64,000 nucleotides of DNA from Cunninghamia lanceolata (GCA_027924645.1 BSBN01000297.1:7812001-7876000), one strand, 5' to 3'; positions 1 to 10,884 are shown, numbered from the stretch's first letter. Numbers and translations are program-made. The notes: generated from the sequence alone by a model not told the origin.

Positions 1-427
1 TGTGTTGTAGCTTTATTTTTGTTGGCTATAGAGAAACTTGTTGTTGTGTATTTTGTTTTTACTAATCAGTCCTAGGAGCTAGAGACTTCATATTTCAGTT
101 TGGGAAGTTTTTGCAGAAGCTGGGGTTTGACTATGCATGGGTGAATTACACAGTGTGTTTTTCAACATTTTGTGGGTTTGCAGTATATGTTTTAGATATG
201 TAATTTCTGTTGTTTTAGGTGTTATGATTGTTGTAACAGTCCAAAATGATGTAAAAATCAGTTTCAAATCAATGAAAGTTCGTTTGCATGAGTTTCAGAT
301 TATTTGTGAAAGTTTGATGTTGACTAGTTGATGGACTGTGATGCAATTGTGTACTTTTTTTATGGGAATTTATTTATGCACTCAGATTTGAAGTATATTT
401 GTTAAAAAAATAATTTGGGACATTTTA
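1..427 (+). repeat. Left LTR of element 1, 3' portion only
   Basis: This stretch aligns with 5028-5451 with scattered substitutions and small indels. It ends just before a TGGTATCGGAGC primer binding site. The beginning of the LTR lies before the window. Confidence 0.85.
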
Positions 428-428
428 G

Positions 429-440
429 TGGTATCGGAGC
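429..440 (+). other. Primer binding site of element 1 (tRNA-iMet type)
   Basis: TGGTATCGGAGC lies two bases after the LTR end and differs at one position from TGGTATCAGAGC, the usual plant binding site for the 3' end of initiator methionine tRNA. This fixes the plus orientation of the element. Confidence 0.8.
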
Positions 441-498
441 TAAGATCTTACCAGCCTGTAGGGTAAATTGATTTGTTGATGTGAATCATTGGAGGTCT

Positions 499-1240
499 AT
501 GGAATCTCAAATAAAGAGGATGATAGAGAGGGACTATGAAATTGATGCCTCCAAAATTTCTAGATGGTATGAAGAATACTAGAATCATTCTAAATATGTA
601 AAGGCAGCCCTAACATTTTAAAAATATGTAGAGTTCACAGGAAGAACTATGCCCCAAGGAAAGGAGGTTATCAAAATCTTTGAGTACCATGGTAAACCTA
701 AAGCTTTCAAAGCTGTAGTATCTTTTGATAGGTACTTCATAAGATCTAGAAAGGAAGAAGAACAGTTGAAGGAAGTTAAAGAAATTAGGAAGCAAGAAGA
801 GTAGTTAAATTCAGATTCACAACACATCATTGATCAAGAAAGGAAGGCCATAGAACCAGAAGAGGTGATGTATACATCAGAACCACAAGGGGTCAAGGAA
901 GAAATGGTGATGGTGGAGCATAAAAAAAATTAGGTTTGCAAGAAATCAAAAGGAAGCAAAAATTGGAAGAATCCACCATACGGTTTGAAGGTAAAAATTC
1001 TTTGTAAATAGATGTTTATTTGACTTCTAATGATTGTATATGTCAAGGAAATATTGATGAAGTCAAGGAGGAAAAGACATCACTTGTCAGTTGTGAAGAG
1101 CCCAAGATGGAGGAACATGCACCAATTCATGCACTATCTTTCAAACTTCCAAAGAGTGAGCCAAGAATTGATCCTTGGAGTAGCATCGTGGATGTATATA
1201 CATTTGGGGAGAACATGGTGATTAACCCTAGCTCATAAAA
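499..1240 (+). pseudogene. Decayed first ORF of element 1, unknown protein
   Basis: The position right after the primer binding site is where gag normally starts. From the ATG at 499 one frame stays protein-like, with stops at 571, 619 and 802. It includes the segment MPQGKEVIKIFEYHGKPKAF and then a charged, probably helical stretch rich in Glu and Lys. A neighbouring frame (1020-1238) continues in acidic sequence, suggesting a frameshift. I see no zinc knuckle and no recognisable gag domain. It may be a highly diverged gag or a captured sequence; I cannot name it. Confidence 0.4.
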
Positions 1241-4230
1241 TTTGAGTCACATGGATGGAGGTATTGATAATATCTCAACAAATTCTCTTTCAACAAATGA
1301 GGATGAGCACTTTGATTGCAGCCTAAGGAATATAGAAAGGGTAGATCATTTTCCTAAAGTTTAAAGTTATTTATGCATGATGATATGGGATCCTAGTTCT
1401 TTATCCAAAGAACTACAAAAGAATACATTGAGGAACACATGAAGGCTAAAAATTTTGATGGGTTGAATCTCATAGTTGCAGAAGTGCTTTCTAGTTCAAG
1501 TTTCTCAACTTCTATCCAAATCAAAGTAGCGCAATGGAAGCATGGTGGTGAATGCATTTTCCATTTGAGGGAAGCACTGGGGAAGTCAAAAGTTGCAATA
1601 CCAAAACATGAGAATAAAGATCTACTATGCATATATGAAGGAAATATTTTAAATCACAAGGATATAAGTGTTGAGGGGATCACCACATTTCTTATTTCAT
1701 CAAAGGAATCTATGGAAACCATGTTGGAAGTCTAAGGTATGAAGAAGATTATCATATTTTTGATTTATTATCTCCTTCTTTATCACCATGCTAAAAAGGG
1801 TGATAGTGTAAGGGATACAACTTACAACATAGGGCATGTAAACTCTTTGATTCAAGTTCAAGATCACTTTTGCAAATGGAATCCAAGTGATATTTTGAGA
1901 ATCAAAATGAATAGAGGTATTTATATTACTATTGAGTTCTCCATCTCTTGTATTTTGATTGAAAGGGATTTTATGAGGAATCATATACGGTCTATTGTTC
2001 ACTATAACCATATTGTGAAGGGTCAATGATCACATTTCATAGACCATTCGTTGGAGTTAAGCCCCATAGTTGAAAAGATTCAAGGAAATTACCAAATAGA
2101 GATAAACACAATGAGATGTTCATTGCATGAGAAAATGGTAAGCAAAATAAATATCACTTTGGCGTTGTGAAATTTATGGTATTTTTAGAATCAAGTTAAC
2201 ATCAAATTGGTGTTTGCAAGGAACATGTGCACATGACATATTTTAGTAGCTTTATGGGCCACATTGAGTTTTTTGTCATATCATTTGCTACACTAGTAGT
2301 TGGTGAGGAGAAGTTCCAAGATGATCTTATTGAGAAGCATGCATGTGAAAACGGTGCATTACTGGATATTAATGTTGGTCTTCAGCTTACTAAAAATTTC
2401 AGATCCACAACATATGGTAAGCAATTTGATTACCTTCATGATTATAGCATATGGAATTCTAGCAAAGATTTGATGTTTGGTACATTATCAATGAAAATTT
2501 ATTTTTATCATGGAGAGAATCATATGGAGAGTGAAAGAATTTAAAAATATGTATCCATAAGAGTATGGAAACTAGGAGATATTTCAAGTTACATACAAGT
2601 TTGCTACTCTTGGATGTATGGAGGAGAATTCAAGAAGGTTGTGATACCACATGATGGCTTCAATGTTCCTAACATCAAGAAGACAAAGCAAATTTTCACC
2701 ACCTTACGTAAACATTCCTTTATCATGGATCTAGGAGTGAATATATCTTCTGCTTCAGATCTTCAAAAGGATTTGTTAAAGAAAATAGTTTACAGGTTGC
2801 TGATTTTGAAGGGTTTCAAAAGTGTACAAATGTTTATGGAAGGATTTTCTATCATTGAATGGTTAACTCTAGCTTCCATATTGCTGATTTACTATTGTTG
2901 TACCCTTTTGATATTGCCGATTTTAATGTTTCCTGATTTTGGATGGTTGATTGCAATCATGTGCACTTGCATACGAGATGATTTATACACATTCATGAGT
3001 ATTGCAACCTATAGTATAGTGGGAATTCCAATCATAGGAAAGAGTATTTTCTAGTTTGTGACTACTAATTGGGAGTTTTCAATCCTTACATGGTCACCAA
3101 TCAATGTAACTTTGATCAGATTGAAGATTTTTGCACAGGTTTGTCATTTTTGTAGCTGTTACATCATCTGTATATTGCTGATTTTGATGATTTCAGTTAT
3201 GAACAATTGTAGATTGGTGCATTTGGAGGAAGTTTCCTTGCAAGATGATGTTAGTGGAAGGTCTCCACTATTAGTGATAATTATTCCATCCATAATAACA
3301 CTAATTTTGAGGAGATTAAGAGAGGTTTGTGATTGTTATGAATTGTTTTCAGCTTACATGCAAGCTGATTTGTGCCATGCTTTAGGGAGACCAATTCGTA
3401 GTAACATTATGAGACCCATTGGAGTTCAGGACTATAACCATGAAGCTAGTGTTTGGGATCCTTCATCACATAAAAAGAACAATTGGGAACAATAGAAACA
3501 TGGTGGTGTGCACTCAAGGAAACCCTTGATTTTAAGGGAATATTTGGAAGGCGCTCTCATGCTTAGGAGAGAAGGTTTGATTTTGGAAATTGGTAAGCAA
3601 GATAGAGATCATTTTTATATTCCAAATTTTATTAATAATTATGGTATGGTGTTTTTGGAGTCAAGCTATATATAGGTTTTTCATCCTTGGATATGTGGAG
3701 GAGAATTTGAGAAGGACGAGTCTCTATGAAATGAAGTAGAACATGACTTCCTGGTAAGTTTGTTGTAGCCATTTCTTATTCATCAACAAGATTGGAAAAG
3801 TGTGTTTAAAGATTTCATTGCAATTATTTTTGGGGTGCATGATGAAGATCTCATTTATGTTGTTGTAAGTTTGCATATCTTTTACTATTTATCCTCATGA
3901 GGACAAGTTGTTTTTCAAAGAGGTGATTAAATTACACAAGTTGTACAAGGATGTTGTGCATGTTAGAGATAATAAACCTTGCAGTGCTATTTGGCAAGAG
4001 TTGTTTCACTTGACAGATACGGGATTCAAATTACATGGAAAATACAATTTAATTCATGACATTGACATTAAGACACTTAAGTATTTGGGGTTGTACAATA
4101 TTCTTTGATAGGAGATACAACATCAATCAAGTACAGGATCTACGTTTTATGTGTAGTATAACATGACTTGTCACATTGGCACAATGATTCTTGAGCATCA
4201 TGGTTTGCATCACTTGAGGAAAAACAATCT
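1241..4230 (+). other. Remaining interior of element 1, open-frame fragments of unknown origin
   Basis: Short plus-strand open frames occur at 1439-1735 (98 codons), 2227-2544 (105), 2614-3054 (146) and 3058-3495 (145). The third has a hydrophobic stretch in its second half that could be membrane-spanning, though T-rich decaying DNA can produce this by chance. Several phrases recur loosely, such as 'tggatgtatggaggagaatt' near 2610 and a variant near 3693, hinting at internal duplication. No retroelement enzyme motif is visible. Confidence 0.4.
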
Positions 4231-4245
4231 TGGGGAGGGAGGACT
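4231..4245 (+). other. Polypurine tract of element 1
   Basis: TGGGGAGGGAGGACT lies immediately before a TG that fits the start of the right LTR. It is the expected primer for plus-strand synthesis and supports the LTR boundary at 4246. Confidence 0.65.
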
Positions 4246-5451
4246 TGTCGTGTCCCCTTTCTAAAAATATTAAGTGTCGGATGATTATTAACCCATTTTA
4301 TTTTCCTATGGGTTAATATTAAAATCATAGGGAAAATAATATATTTAATATTTAATTATTAGTCTTGATTTAATTCAGATTTTTCTAGGACAATTAAATA
4401 TAAAATTTTATTATTTCCAGCACAAGTGGGGTGTGGGAGTTTTGGTAGTTTTTGACATTAATTTAAATTCAAAATGGGGCATCTTTTATGAGTTGTCATT
4501 CTCTATTTTTAACTCCCAATTATGGAGTGGATATGGAATAATATTTTTAATTGATTTTTCCCTCCAAGAAGGGTGTGGGAATCTTAGGCACCCAAATTGG
4601 GCATGCAACATATAAAGTTTGCAAAAAAGTAATTTGGGGGTATTGACTCTTTATGAAATTTTATCTTCTTGAGCACTTGTGTTCATAATTTCTTCTGTGG
4701 ACAAAAACCCATAAGAGTTCATGACCTTTGGATTAAAACCCTTTGGTTCTTGAGGGCATCCTCATCTAGGGATTGCATCAGAGCTTCAAAGATCGACAGT
4801 TTTAGCTAGTTTTTAGAGTTTGCGTGTTTGCAAGTTTTGGTTGCAATTTGGGGTTCAATTTTGTTGTTGTGTGTTCTGTTTTGTTGCAGCTATTATATAT
4901 CAGTATTTTTCTATTCTAGCATCTTCTAGAATAGATTCAAAATTTTGTGGAGCTATTGGGGTTTCTAGAACAATTTATTGTTTTCTTTATGTGGGATTTA
5001 CATGTAGTTTGGTGTTGTAATTGATTGTGTGTTGTAGCTTTATTTTTTTGCTATAGACTAGCTTGTTGCTATGTATTTTATTTTCACTAATAAGTCCTAG
5101 GAGCTGGAGACTTCATATTTCAGTTTGAGCACTTTTTGTAGAAGCTGGGGTTTGACTATACGTGCGTGAATTACACAGTGTGTTTTTTAACATTTTGTGA
5201 GTTTGCAATATATGTTCCAGATTTGTAATTTCTGTTTCTGTAGGTGTTATGACTATTTAACAGTCCAAAATGATATAAAAATTAGTTCCAAATCATTATA
5301 AATCATTTTGCATGAGTTTCAAATTATTTGTGAAAGTTTGGTGTTGACTAGTTGATAAATTGTGATGCAATTGTGTAGTTTTTTTGTGGGAATTTATTTA
5401 TGCACTCAGATCTAAGTATATTTGTTAAAAAAAACAATTTGGGACATTTCA
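4246..5451 (+). repeat. Right LTR of element 1 (about 1.2 kb)
   Basis: It starts with TGTCGTGTCC after the purine tract and ends with TTTCA at 5451. Its last 420 bases match 1-427. GAGCA follows at 5452, but its target-duplication partner is outside the window. Confidence 0.8.
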
Positions 5452-5635
5452 GAGCATGCTAACTCATCCCACTCCTTTCTCACAGTGTGAGCTTGCCTAC
5501 TTGGAGGCATGCTAGCCCTCCACCTCAACCCACCTCATGCTCCCACATGTGTGAGCATGTTTTACTCATCCCCCACTCCTTGCTCACACATGTGTGAGCA
5601 TACTTGATCTTCCACCTCATCAATCGATGTGCAAA
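5452..5635. other. Short spacer with repeated GAGCATG/CTCATCCC modules
   Basis: No coding potential. A module beginning GAGCATG, then CTCATCC, CACTCCTT and CTCACA, occurs twice in diverged form (5452-5495 and about 5554-5599). The stretch is continuous in origin with 24058 onward, because the copia array in between is flanked by a 5-bp target duplication. Confidence 0.55.
5582..5599. repeat. Perfect 18-bp palindrome
   Basis: GCTCACACATGTGTGAGC is identical to its reverse complement. An imperfect relative (GCTCCCACATGTGTGAGC) lies about 32 bases upstream. Its role is unknown; it could extrude as a cruciform or simply be a vestige of a repeat. Confidence 0.85.
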
Positions 5636-5640
5636 CAAAT
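5636..5640. repeat. Target-site duplication CAAAT, left copy of array A
   Basis: CAAAT abuts the TG start of LTR A1 and occurs again at 24053-24057 directly after LTR A3. A matching 5-bp duplication at the outermost ends shows that the array occupies a single insertion site. Confidence 0.85.
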
Positions 5641-7157
5641 TGTTGCAAGTATGTGCCTAATCAGTGTTGTCATTGATGTCAACATATCTGTGTTGTCATT
5701 GGTGTCAACTGTGCTCAAATCTTGTTGTTTGCTTGTAATGAGTAAGATGATTTGTATTTTCTTATGTAAGTAATCTTGATGTTGAGGATATTGTAAAAAT
5801 TAGCTTCTCTAGTAGAAATAGTGAGTTGCAGTGGAAACAATGTATTGCATACAAAAGAACAGTCCAGAAGAATGCTCCGCATTTTCTGTTGAATGAATAT
5901 CTTTGATTGGAGATTGGAAGTTATTTAGTAGTCCATCTGAAGATGCTATGTTCTGAGTTTGAGCCTCCGGTATGAAGAATTGAGTGAGTTATGTTCACTA
6001 GAGTGAAAATAACTTTTCTGTATGTTTGGCAAAGATAGGGAGAAAGTGTTATGCTCCGCATTCCTCTGCATTGAAGTATTTTGATCTGCGGTTCTAGAGA
6101 TAAGTCTAAGATAATGTTAAGTGCCTTCAACTCTAATGGTTCATGATTTTGCGGTTTGCAAGCTATCATTTCTTTATGACAGTAGCTGACAGTGTTGTTC
6201 TTATGCTCCAGTTTGAAGAATCTTCTTGACAGAGTGGTTAGAGATCGTGCAGTTGTTCTTGGTGATTACAATGTGCTCGTGGATGTCTCCTGATAGTGTT
6301 CCTATCTTTGGATTGGTCAGCAAAGAGAAGTGTGGATCATGAAAGAAGAATATTCTTAGAAAACCTAGTGTTAACTTCAGACTTGGCTGACTTGATTGTT
6401 TTCACTATTTGCAGAGATGCATTGAAGATTGTAGAAGCGTGTTGTGGCATGAAGGATTGCGTTTGAGTCCTGGCTAAGGCGTGGCGTGTTCATCATACTT
6501 CTTTACATCTTTTCTTAGCTAATTTTGTAATAGGTCTAGACCTATTTCTGTATATGTTTTGTAATGTCGACCTTGGAGAATGTTCCAATGGTTGATGAAT
6601 GTAATGCTGACCTTGATGTACATTCCAAGGTTGATGAATTGTATAAAAGCATGTAATAGAGTTGCGAAAAAGTGGGGGTGTGCGAATATGAAGAGATAAG
6701 TGCAAAGATGTGAAAGAGTAGAGTAGATAAGTTATATTATGCTTTAATGGAACTGAATCTTGGCATGGAGTAGATGCTACTTAATCAGTTCACTACTTTG
6801 GTAGTGAGCCACCCCTTGGTAGTGAGCCACCCCTTAGCAGTGAGCCACCCTTTGGCGGTGAGTCGTTCTTTGCAGTGAGTCCTGTAGACAGTGAGCCTCT
6901 ATTTTTTGGTATTGTTATAACTCATATATTTCTATGGGCCAACACCCACCATGGTTTTCCCTTTTAGGGTTTTCCACATAAAAAATCTAGTGTCTACTAT
7001 GTTGGATGTGTGTTTATGATCAAGCTTATGGTTTCATGCTTTCATGATTAAATCTGATTATAAGCAATTAAGTAGTTGATGGTTTGATGTTCATATGAAG
7101 CTAAGTTTTTGTGACAACTGATTCACCCCCCTCTTAGTTGTTCGGTGTATATTAACA
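5641..7157 (+). repeat. LTR A1 (1517 bp)
   Basis: It starts TGTTGCAAGTATG and ends TTAACA, followed by a tRNA-Met primer binding site. It contains a pair of 17-bp repeats (TTGTCATTGATGTCAAC-type, about 5667-5711), a block of short GTGAGCC tandem repeats (6799-6900), the copia-typical segment near 'tagggttttccac' (about 6964), and a hairpin-forming end with a run of C. Confidence 0.9.
6799..6900 (+). repeat. Short tandem repeats in LTR A1 (unit about 18 bp, core CAGTGAGCCACCCCTT)
   Basis: Five to six imperfect units of the GGTAGTGAGCCACCCCTT type follow each other. A3 (23694-23790) has a similar number and A2 (17790-17850) fewer, which explains most of the 60-bp shortage of A2. Confidence 0.75.
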
Positions 7158-7159
7158 AT

Positions 7160-7171
7160 TGGTATCAAAGC
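7160..7171 (+). other. Primer binding site after LTR A1
   Basis: TGGTATCAAAGC differs by one base from the canonical tRNA-iMet site and lies two bases after the LTR end. Confidence 0.8.
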
Positions 7172-7348
7172 AAGGTTCCTTGGTGGTAAGCCTAACATCT
7201 TGAGGTAGATCCAGGATGTCTTACAAGAAGGAGGCTCCGTAGTTTGATGGGACGACTTATGCAACTTGGAAGATTCGCATGAAAAGGCATCTGATTTGCA
7301 TTGATTATAAAGTATGGCAAGCGACACAGACTGAATATACCATGCTGG

Positions 7349-7353
7349 AGAAT
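7349..7353. repeat. Target-site duplication AGAAT, left copy of element B
   Basis: AGAAT precedes LTR B1 and recurs at 12383-12387 after LTR B2. The uninterrupted sister copy of the copia gag near 18284 reads GAGAATGG at this place, confirming the insertion point. Confidence 0.9.
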
Positions 7354-7780
7354 TGGTGCAGGAGCACCTACCTGACAGCTGGCCTCCATGAGGCAGTTAG
7401 TTTGTTTTAGGTCTGGTTAATGTTTCCAAGAAGGTCTTATAAGACCAATGCATGTAATAAGGTCATGTTGACCATACTTTATTATTTTTAGCTAGTTTGT
7501 TAAGACAGTTGTTATGCTGTAGGTCCGGTTGGATCTCCCAGCCGCCTGGAGAGATTTCCCAGCCGCTTGGAGTCGGGTCGATAGTACTCGCTGGAGATCC
7601 TATTTATGCATGAGGATTGGTTGGTTTTAGACATTGAGCAGAGGAGTTAGAGTGCAGAGAGAGACTGAATATTGTATTGCATCTTTTGAAATCAATAAAG
7701 ATCCTGTTTGTGTTCATTTTCTGTTTGATCTCCATTGTGAAATCGATTTGCTGTTTTGGTGGTTTCATGGATTGGCTGAT

Positions 7781-7817
7781 CCATTCCACCGGTTGATTCG
7801 TTGAATCGGTGGAATGG
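7781..7817 (+). repeat. Inverted repeat in LTR B1
   Basis: CCATTCCACCG at 7781-7791 is the exact reverse complement of CGGTGGAATGG at 7807-7817. The 15-base spacer itself includes GATTC and GAATC. The same structure is kept in LTR B2 at 11439-11475. In RNA it would fold as a stem-loop. Confidence 0.8.
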
Positions 7818-8240
7818 TTATGTACAGTAGATTAGGATTTAGTTTGCATTTTCTGTTTGTTCATGTGCATGTTTGCAGGATCGCAGTCGAGAGGTGCTGA
7901 GAACCCTAGCATGGGTACATGCTAGGCCGTGCTGGTTGTTAGAGTCTGGAAAGTTGTCCAGGAAGCGGATCGGGTCACCTCAGGAGGTTCGGCAGATCGA
8001 AATTCGCTAAGGTTGGAAAATCTTTCGCAACGACATCATCAGGATATTTCTGTGTATATCCTGCGGTTACTTCGGGCGTCATCCGAGTAGATGGAGGTGA
8101 GCATGATGCAGTAGTTTGCATAAAGTGAATGTGCCTTGGGGTGATCATCATCAGGTGTTGCCCAGGAGGAGCGTATCGGCATAAGGTAGAAGATCGGGTT
8201 GACAATTCTTTCGCGGGCCGATAATGTTAAGTTTGGCCGA

Positions 8241-8378
8241 CAGCAGGATATTGAAGGAATTGCATGTGACGTCATCGTCATCAGGATAATCGTCATCAGG
8301 ATATCGGGGCAGCAGGATATTAAAGGAGCTGCATGTGACGTCATCGTCATCAGGATAATCGTCATCAGGATATCGGGG
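8241..8378 (+). repeat. Two 69-bp tandem repeats in LTR B1
   Basis: Unit 1 is 8241-8309 and unit 2 is 8310-8378, with only a few differences. Each carries TGACGTCA (8267-8274 and 8336-8343) and two CGTCATCAGGATA phrases. LTR B2 has the same pair at 11899-12036. Confidence 0.9.
8267..8274. promoter_or_regulatory. TGACGTCA palindrome, candidate bZIP site in LTR B1
   Basis: TGACGTCA is the consensus bound by plant TGA-type and related bZIP factors. It recurs 69 bp later at 8336-8343, and a TGACGTAA variant follows near 8379. A regulatory role is inferred from the motif and its repetition only. Confidence 0.45.
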
Positions 8379-8727
8379 TGACGTAAGCATCGAAGGAAAG
8401 GTGCATGAGTTTGTCATCATCAGGATATATGGAAGGAACCGGATGTTCTATATCCTGCTGACGAACATGATGTTGAACATCATGATGCTGCGGATAGAGT
8501 TTGGCAGTAAGATGAACAGTGAACATCAGGAGGATGTTTGCGCTTGCCGAATATGATGATGCTGCTGACAGTCGAAGGATCGAAGGCTTGTCATCAGGAG
8601 GATATCGGTCGGCAGAGAAAATATGATGATGCTGACAGTGTTAAGGGAAATATGATGATGATGATGAAGGGTTGCGGACATCCATGCTGTATGTCAAGGT
8701 TATAGTGTGGATGCCTCTGCATCATAG

Positions 8728-8739
8728 TGGTATCAGAGC
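8728..8739 (+). other. Primer binding site of element B
   Basis: TGGTATCAGAGC, an exact match to the plant initiator tRNA-Met site, lies three bases after LTR B1. Confidence 0.9.
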
Positions 8740-8871
8740 TCAGCAAAAGGTCTGGGCTGTTGTGTGTTGATTCTGTCACCGAAAGGGCAGAGATTCTGTC
8801 ACCGAAAGGGCAGAGGTAGAGTTGGTTCTGTCACTGAAAGGACAGAGGTAGAGGAGTGAGAGGTTGACAAA

Positions 8872-10884
8872 ATGCCTCCGAAAGGTAGTGGTACTGCAAG
8901 GGAATTGCAGGAGATGAAGGAAAAACATGCCAGAGAGATGAGGAAGATGAAGGAGCTTGCTGAAGCACTTCAAGCCAGGCTTGTAGCCCTGGAAAAGAAC
9001 AAAAAGAGGGAAGTGGAAGACAGTGAGTCTGAAGAAGATGAAGATACTATTGAAGAGTATGAAGAGGTAGCTGAAGATCTGGATGCTGAAGACCAGAGAT
9101 TTGCAAAACTGTTAAAGGCGGTGCAGAGTGATAAACCTAAGGTAAAGGTTGATGTTTCCAAGTATAATGGAAGTTTGAATGAAGATGAGTTACTGGATTG
9201 GATTGCTGCACTTGATAATCACTTTGAATGTGAAGATGTTGCTGAGGATCAGAAGGTAAAGATTGCAAAGACCAAGTTAGGAGGTCATGCTTTGGTATGG
9301 TGGGATTATGTACAATCCGAGAGAAGGAAACAAGGAAAGTCAAAGATCACTTCATGGGATAAGATGGTAGCAAGGATCAAAGGTAAATTCTTGCCCAGGG
9401 ATTATGAAATTCAGATGTTTAAGAAGCTGCAATTTTTAAGGCAGAAGGAAATGGATGTGAAGGCATATACTGAGGAGTTTTATAAGTTGAGTATGAGATC
9501 TGGTCATCATGAGAATGAGGTAGAAAAGGTGGCTAGGTACTTGGCTGGTTTGAGATTGAACATACAGGATGAGTTAGTTTTAGCTAACCCTAAGAGTGTG
9601 GAGGATTGTTACCAAATGGCAATCAGGATTGAAGAAAAGATGAATAGGGGACAAGATAAGTCCATGAGAGAAAGAGGCAACAATATGAGGGGAAGAGGAT
9701 TAGCCCCTACAACAAGGCAAACCAATGAGGGTCAAGAAGACACTGGTAAAGGACAGGGACAGTCTGATTTCAGAGGTGGATGGAAAGGTAATAGAGGCAG
9801 ATTTGGAGGTGGTAGAGGTTCTACTACATTTTCAGGAAAATGTTACACCTGTGGTGAGTTTGGTCATCCATTTTTCAAATGTCCAGAAAGCAAAGGTTCA
9901 TCATCCAGAAATGATAGAACGAATGACAAGAGAGTACAACTTGTGCAAGAAGAGAAATTAGAGAAAAGTGTGCAGAGTTCAAACACTTATCAAGGAGATA
10001 GAGTTCCTGTAAGTTATGGATATCCTGAGGAGGGAGAAGCATTGATGCTAAGGAGAATTAGTTTGCAGGCATCAAAGGATATGATGCAAAGAAGAGCTCT
10101 TTTCAAGACCACATGCAAGAGCAAAGGTAAGGTATGTAAGGTTGTCATTGATACTGGTTCAACAGACAACATGGTATCTCAGGAGATGGTGGATAAACTG
10201 AATTTGGAAAGGATTCCACATCAACACCCTTACAAGGCATCTTGGGTGAGTGATAGTCAATCACTTTTTGTCTATGAACAGGCATATGTGGATTTTCAGA
10301 TTGGAGCATATCAGGATAGAGTTTTGTGTGACATTTTGCCCATGGAATGTTGTCACCTACTGTTGGGTAGACCATGGCAATTTGATAGGAGGGTACTGTA
10401 TGATGGGTATGCTAATACCTACACCATCAAGAAAGATGGGAAAACTATTAGGTTGATGCCATTGCAGGAAGCAGCTGCAGCACAGGGGGCAGCCAAAATT
10501 ATTTTAGTGGGAAAGAAGGAGTTTGTGCAGATACCTATAGGAGCAGGCATAAAGGCAGTTGAAGACACTGCAGGGAAAGGAGTTGTTAAGGACAACAGGT
10601 TGAAGAAAGATTCAGTTTTGACTGACAGAGGTCAGCAGCAGGTTCAGAAACAGGTTTGCAAACAGCAACCAGTTGAGAGGAATGACAAGGATGTTGTCAT
10701 AGTTGGGACTATTGTTTGTCCTATAAAGGTTGAAAGGAAGATAGAGTTGAACATTACAGAAGTTCAAGAGGCAGTTCAGACAGAGGTTCTGGTCAGACAA
10801 CTTGACAAACACAAGGTATGTGTGAGAAAGGCCTACATTAACAGGCATGAGGATTTACTTGCAAGAAGGCAAGTTACAGTTTAG
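8872..10884 (+). CDS. Gypsy gag-protease polyprotein, intact, 670 aa (element B)
   Basis: It would form the retrotransposon particle and cut itself by its protease. Order: helical charged N-terminus (about residues 8-45); acidic stretch (50-75); retrotransposon gag domain (about 95-260, with WWDYV and FLPRDYE); Arg/Gly-rich linker; one CCHC zinc knuckle at residues 324-337 (CYTCGEFGHPFFKC); an aspartic protease with active-site DTG at 427-429 and LLGRPW near 498. The last 150 residues contain no reverse transcriptase. The ATG at 8872 is the first in frame, 133 bases after the primer site. There are no internal stops, unlike every other retroelement gene here. The gag and protease resemble those of chromovirus-type gypsy elements; lineage not proven. 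Confidence 0.92.
   Translation: MPPKGSGTARELQEMKEKHAREMRKMKELAEALQARLVALEKNKKREVEDSESEEDEDTIEEYEEVAEDLDAEDQRFAKLLKAVQSDKPKVKVDVSKYNGSLNEDELLDWIAALDNHFECEDVAEDQKVKIAKTKLGGHALVWWDYVQSERRKQGKSKITSWDKMVARIKGKFLPRDYEIQMFKKLQFLRQKEMDVKAYTEEFYKLSMRSGHHENEVEKVARYLAGLRLNIQDELVLANPKSVEDCYQMAIRIEEKMNRGQDKSMRERGNNMRGRGLAPTTRQTNEGQEDTGKGQGQSDFRGGWKGNRGRFGGGRGSTTFSGKCYTCGEFGHPFFKCPESKGSSSRNDRTNDKRVQLVQEEKLEKSVQSSNTYQGDRVPVSYGYPEEGEALMLRRISLQASKDMMQRRALFKTTCKSKGKVCKVVIDTGSTDNMVSQEMVDKLNLERIPHQHPYKASWVSDSQSLFVYEQAYVDFQIGAYQDRVLCDILPMECCHLLLGRPWQFDRRVLYDGYANTYTIKKDGKTIRLMPLQEAAAAQGAAKIILVGKKEFVQIPIGAGIKAVEDTAGKGVVKDNRLKKDSVLTDRGQQQVQKQVCKQQPVERNDKDVVIVGTIVCPIKVERKIELNITEVQEAVQTEVLVRQLDKHKVCVRKAYINRHEDLLARRQVTV

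Larger units (their letters stand above)
1..5451 (+). mobile_element. Non-autonomous LTR retrotransposon, 5' end outside the window (element 1)
   Basis: The first 427 bases repeat near the end of this interval (about 5030-5451), so the window opens inside a left LTR and the right LTR closes at 5451. A primer binding site matching initiator tRNA-Met follows the left LTR, and a purine-rich tract precedes the right one. The 3.8-kb interior shows no protease, reverse transcriptase, RNase H or integrase motif, so I call it non-autonomous. The superfamily cannot be decided. The left target duplication lies outside the window. Confidence 0.8.
7354..8724 (+). repeat. LTR B1 (1371 bp)
   Basis: It starts TGGTGCAGG and ends GCATCA, and matches 11012-12382 base for base with about 22 substitutions. 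It contains an inverted repeat (7781-7791 with 7807-7817), two 69-bp tandem units (8241-8378) and a dense run of ATCAGGAT and GATGATG words. Confidence 0.95.

Noticed and set aside
2614..3054. Possible membrane protein in element 1
   Set aside because: The hydrophobic stretch sits in T-rich decaying sequence with no supporting context; kept only as an open-frame fragment.
8039..8420. Overlapping minus-strand and plus-strand frames in the B LTR
   Set aside because: They arise from CATCATCAGGAT repeats that stay open in several frames, and lie wholly inside an LTR.
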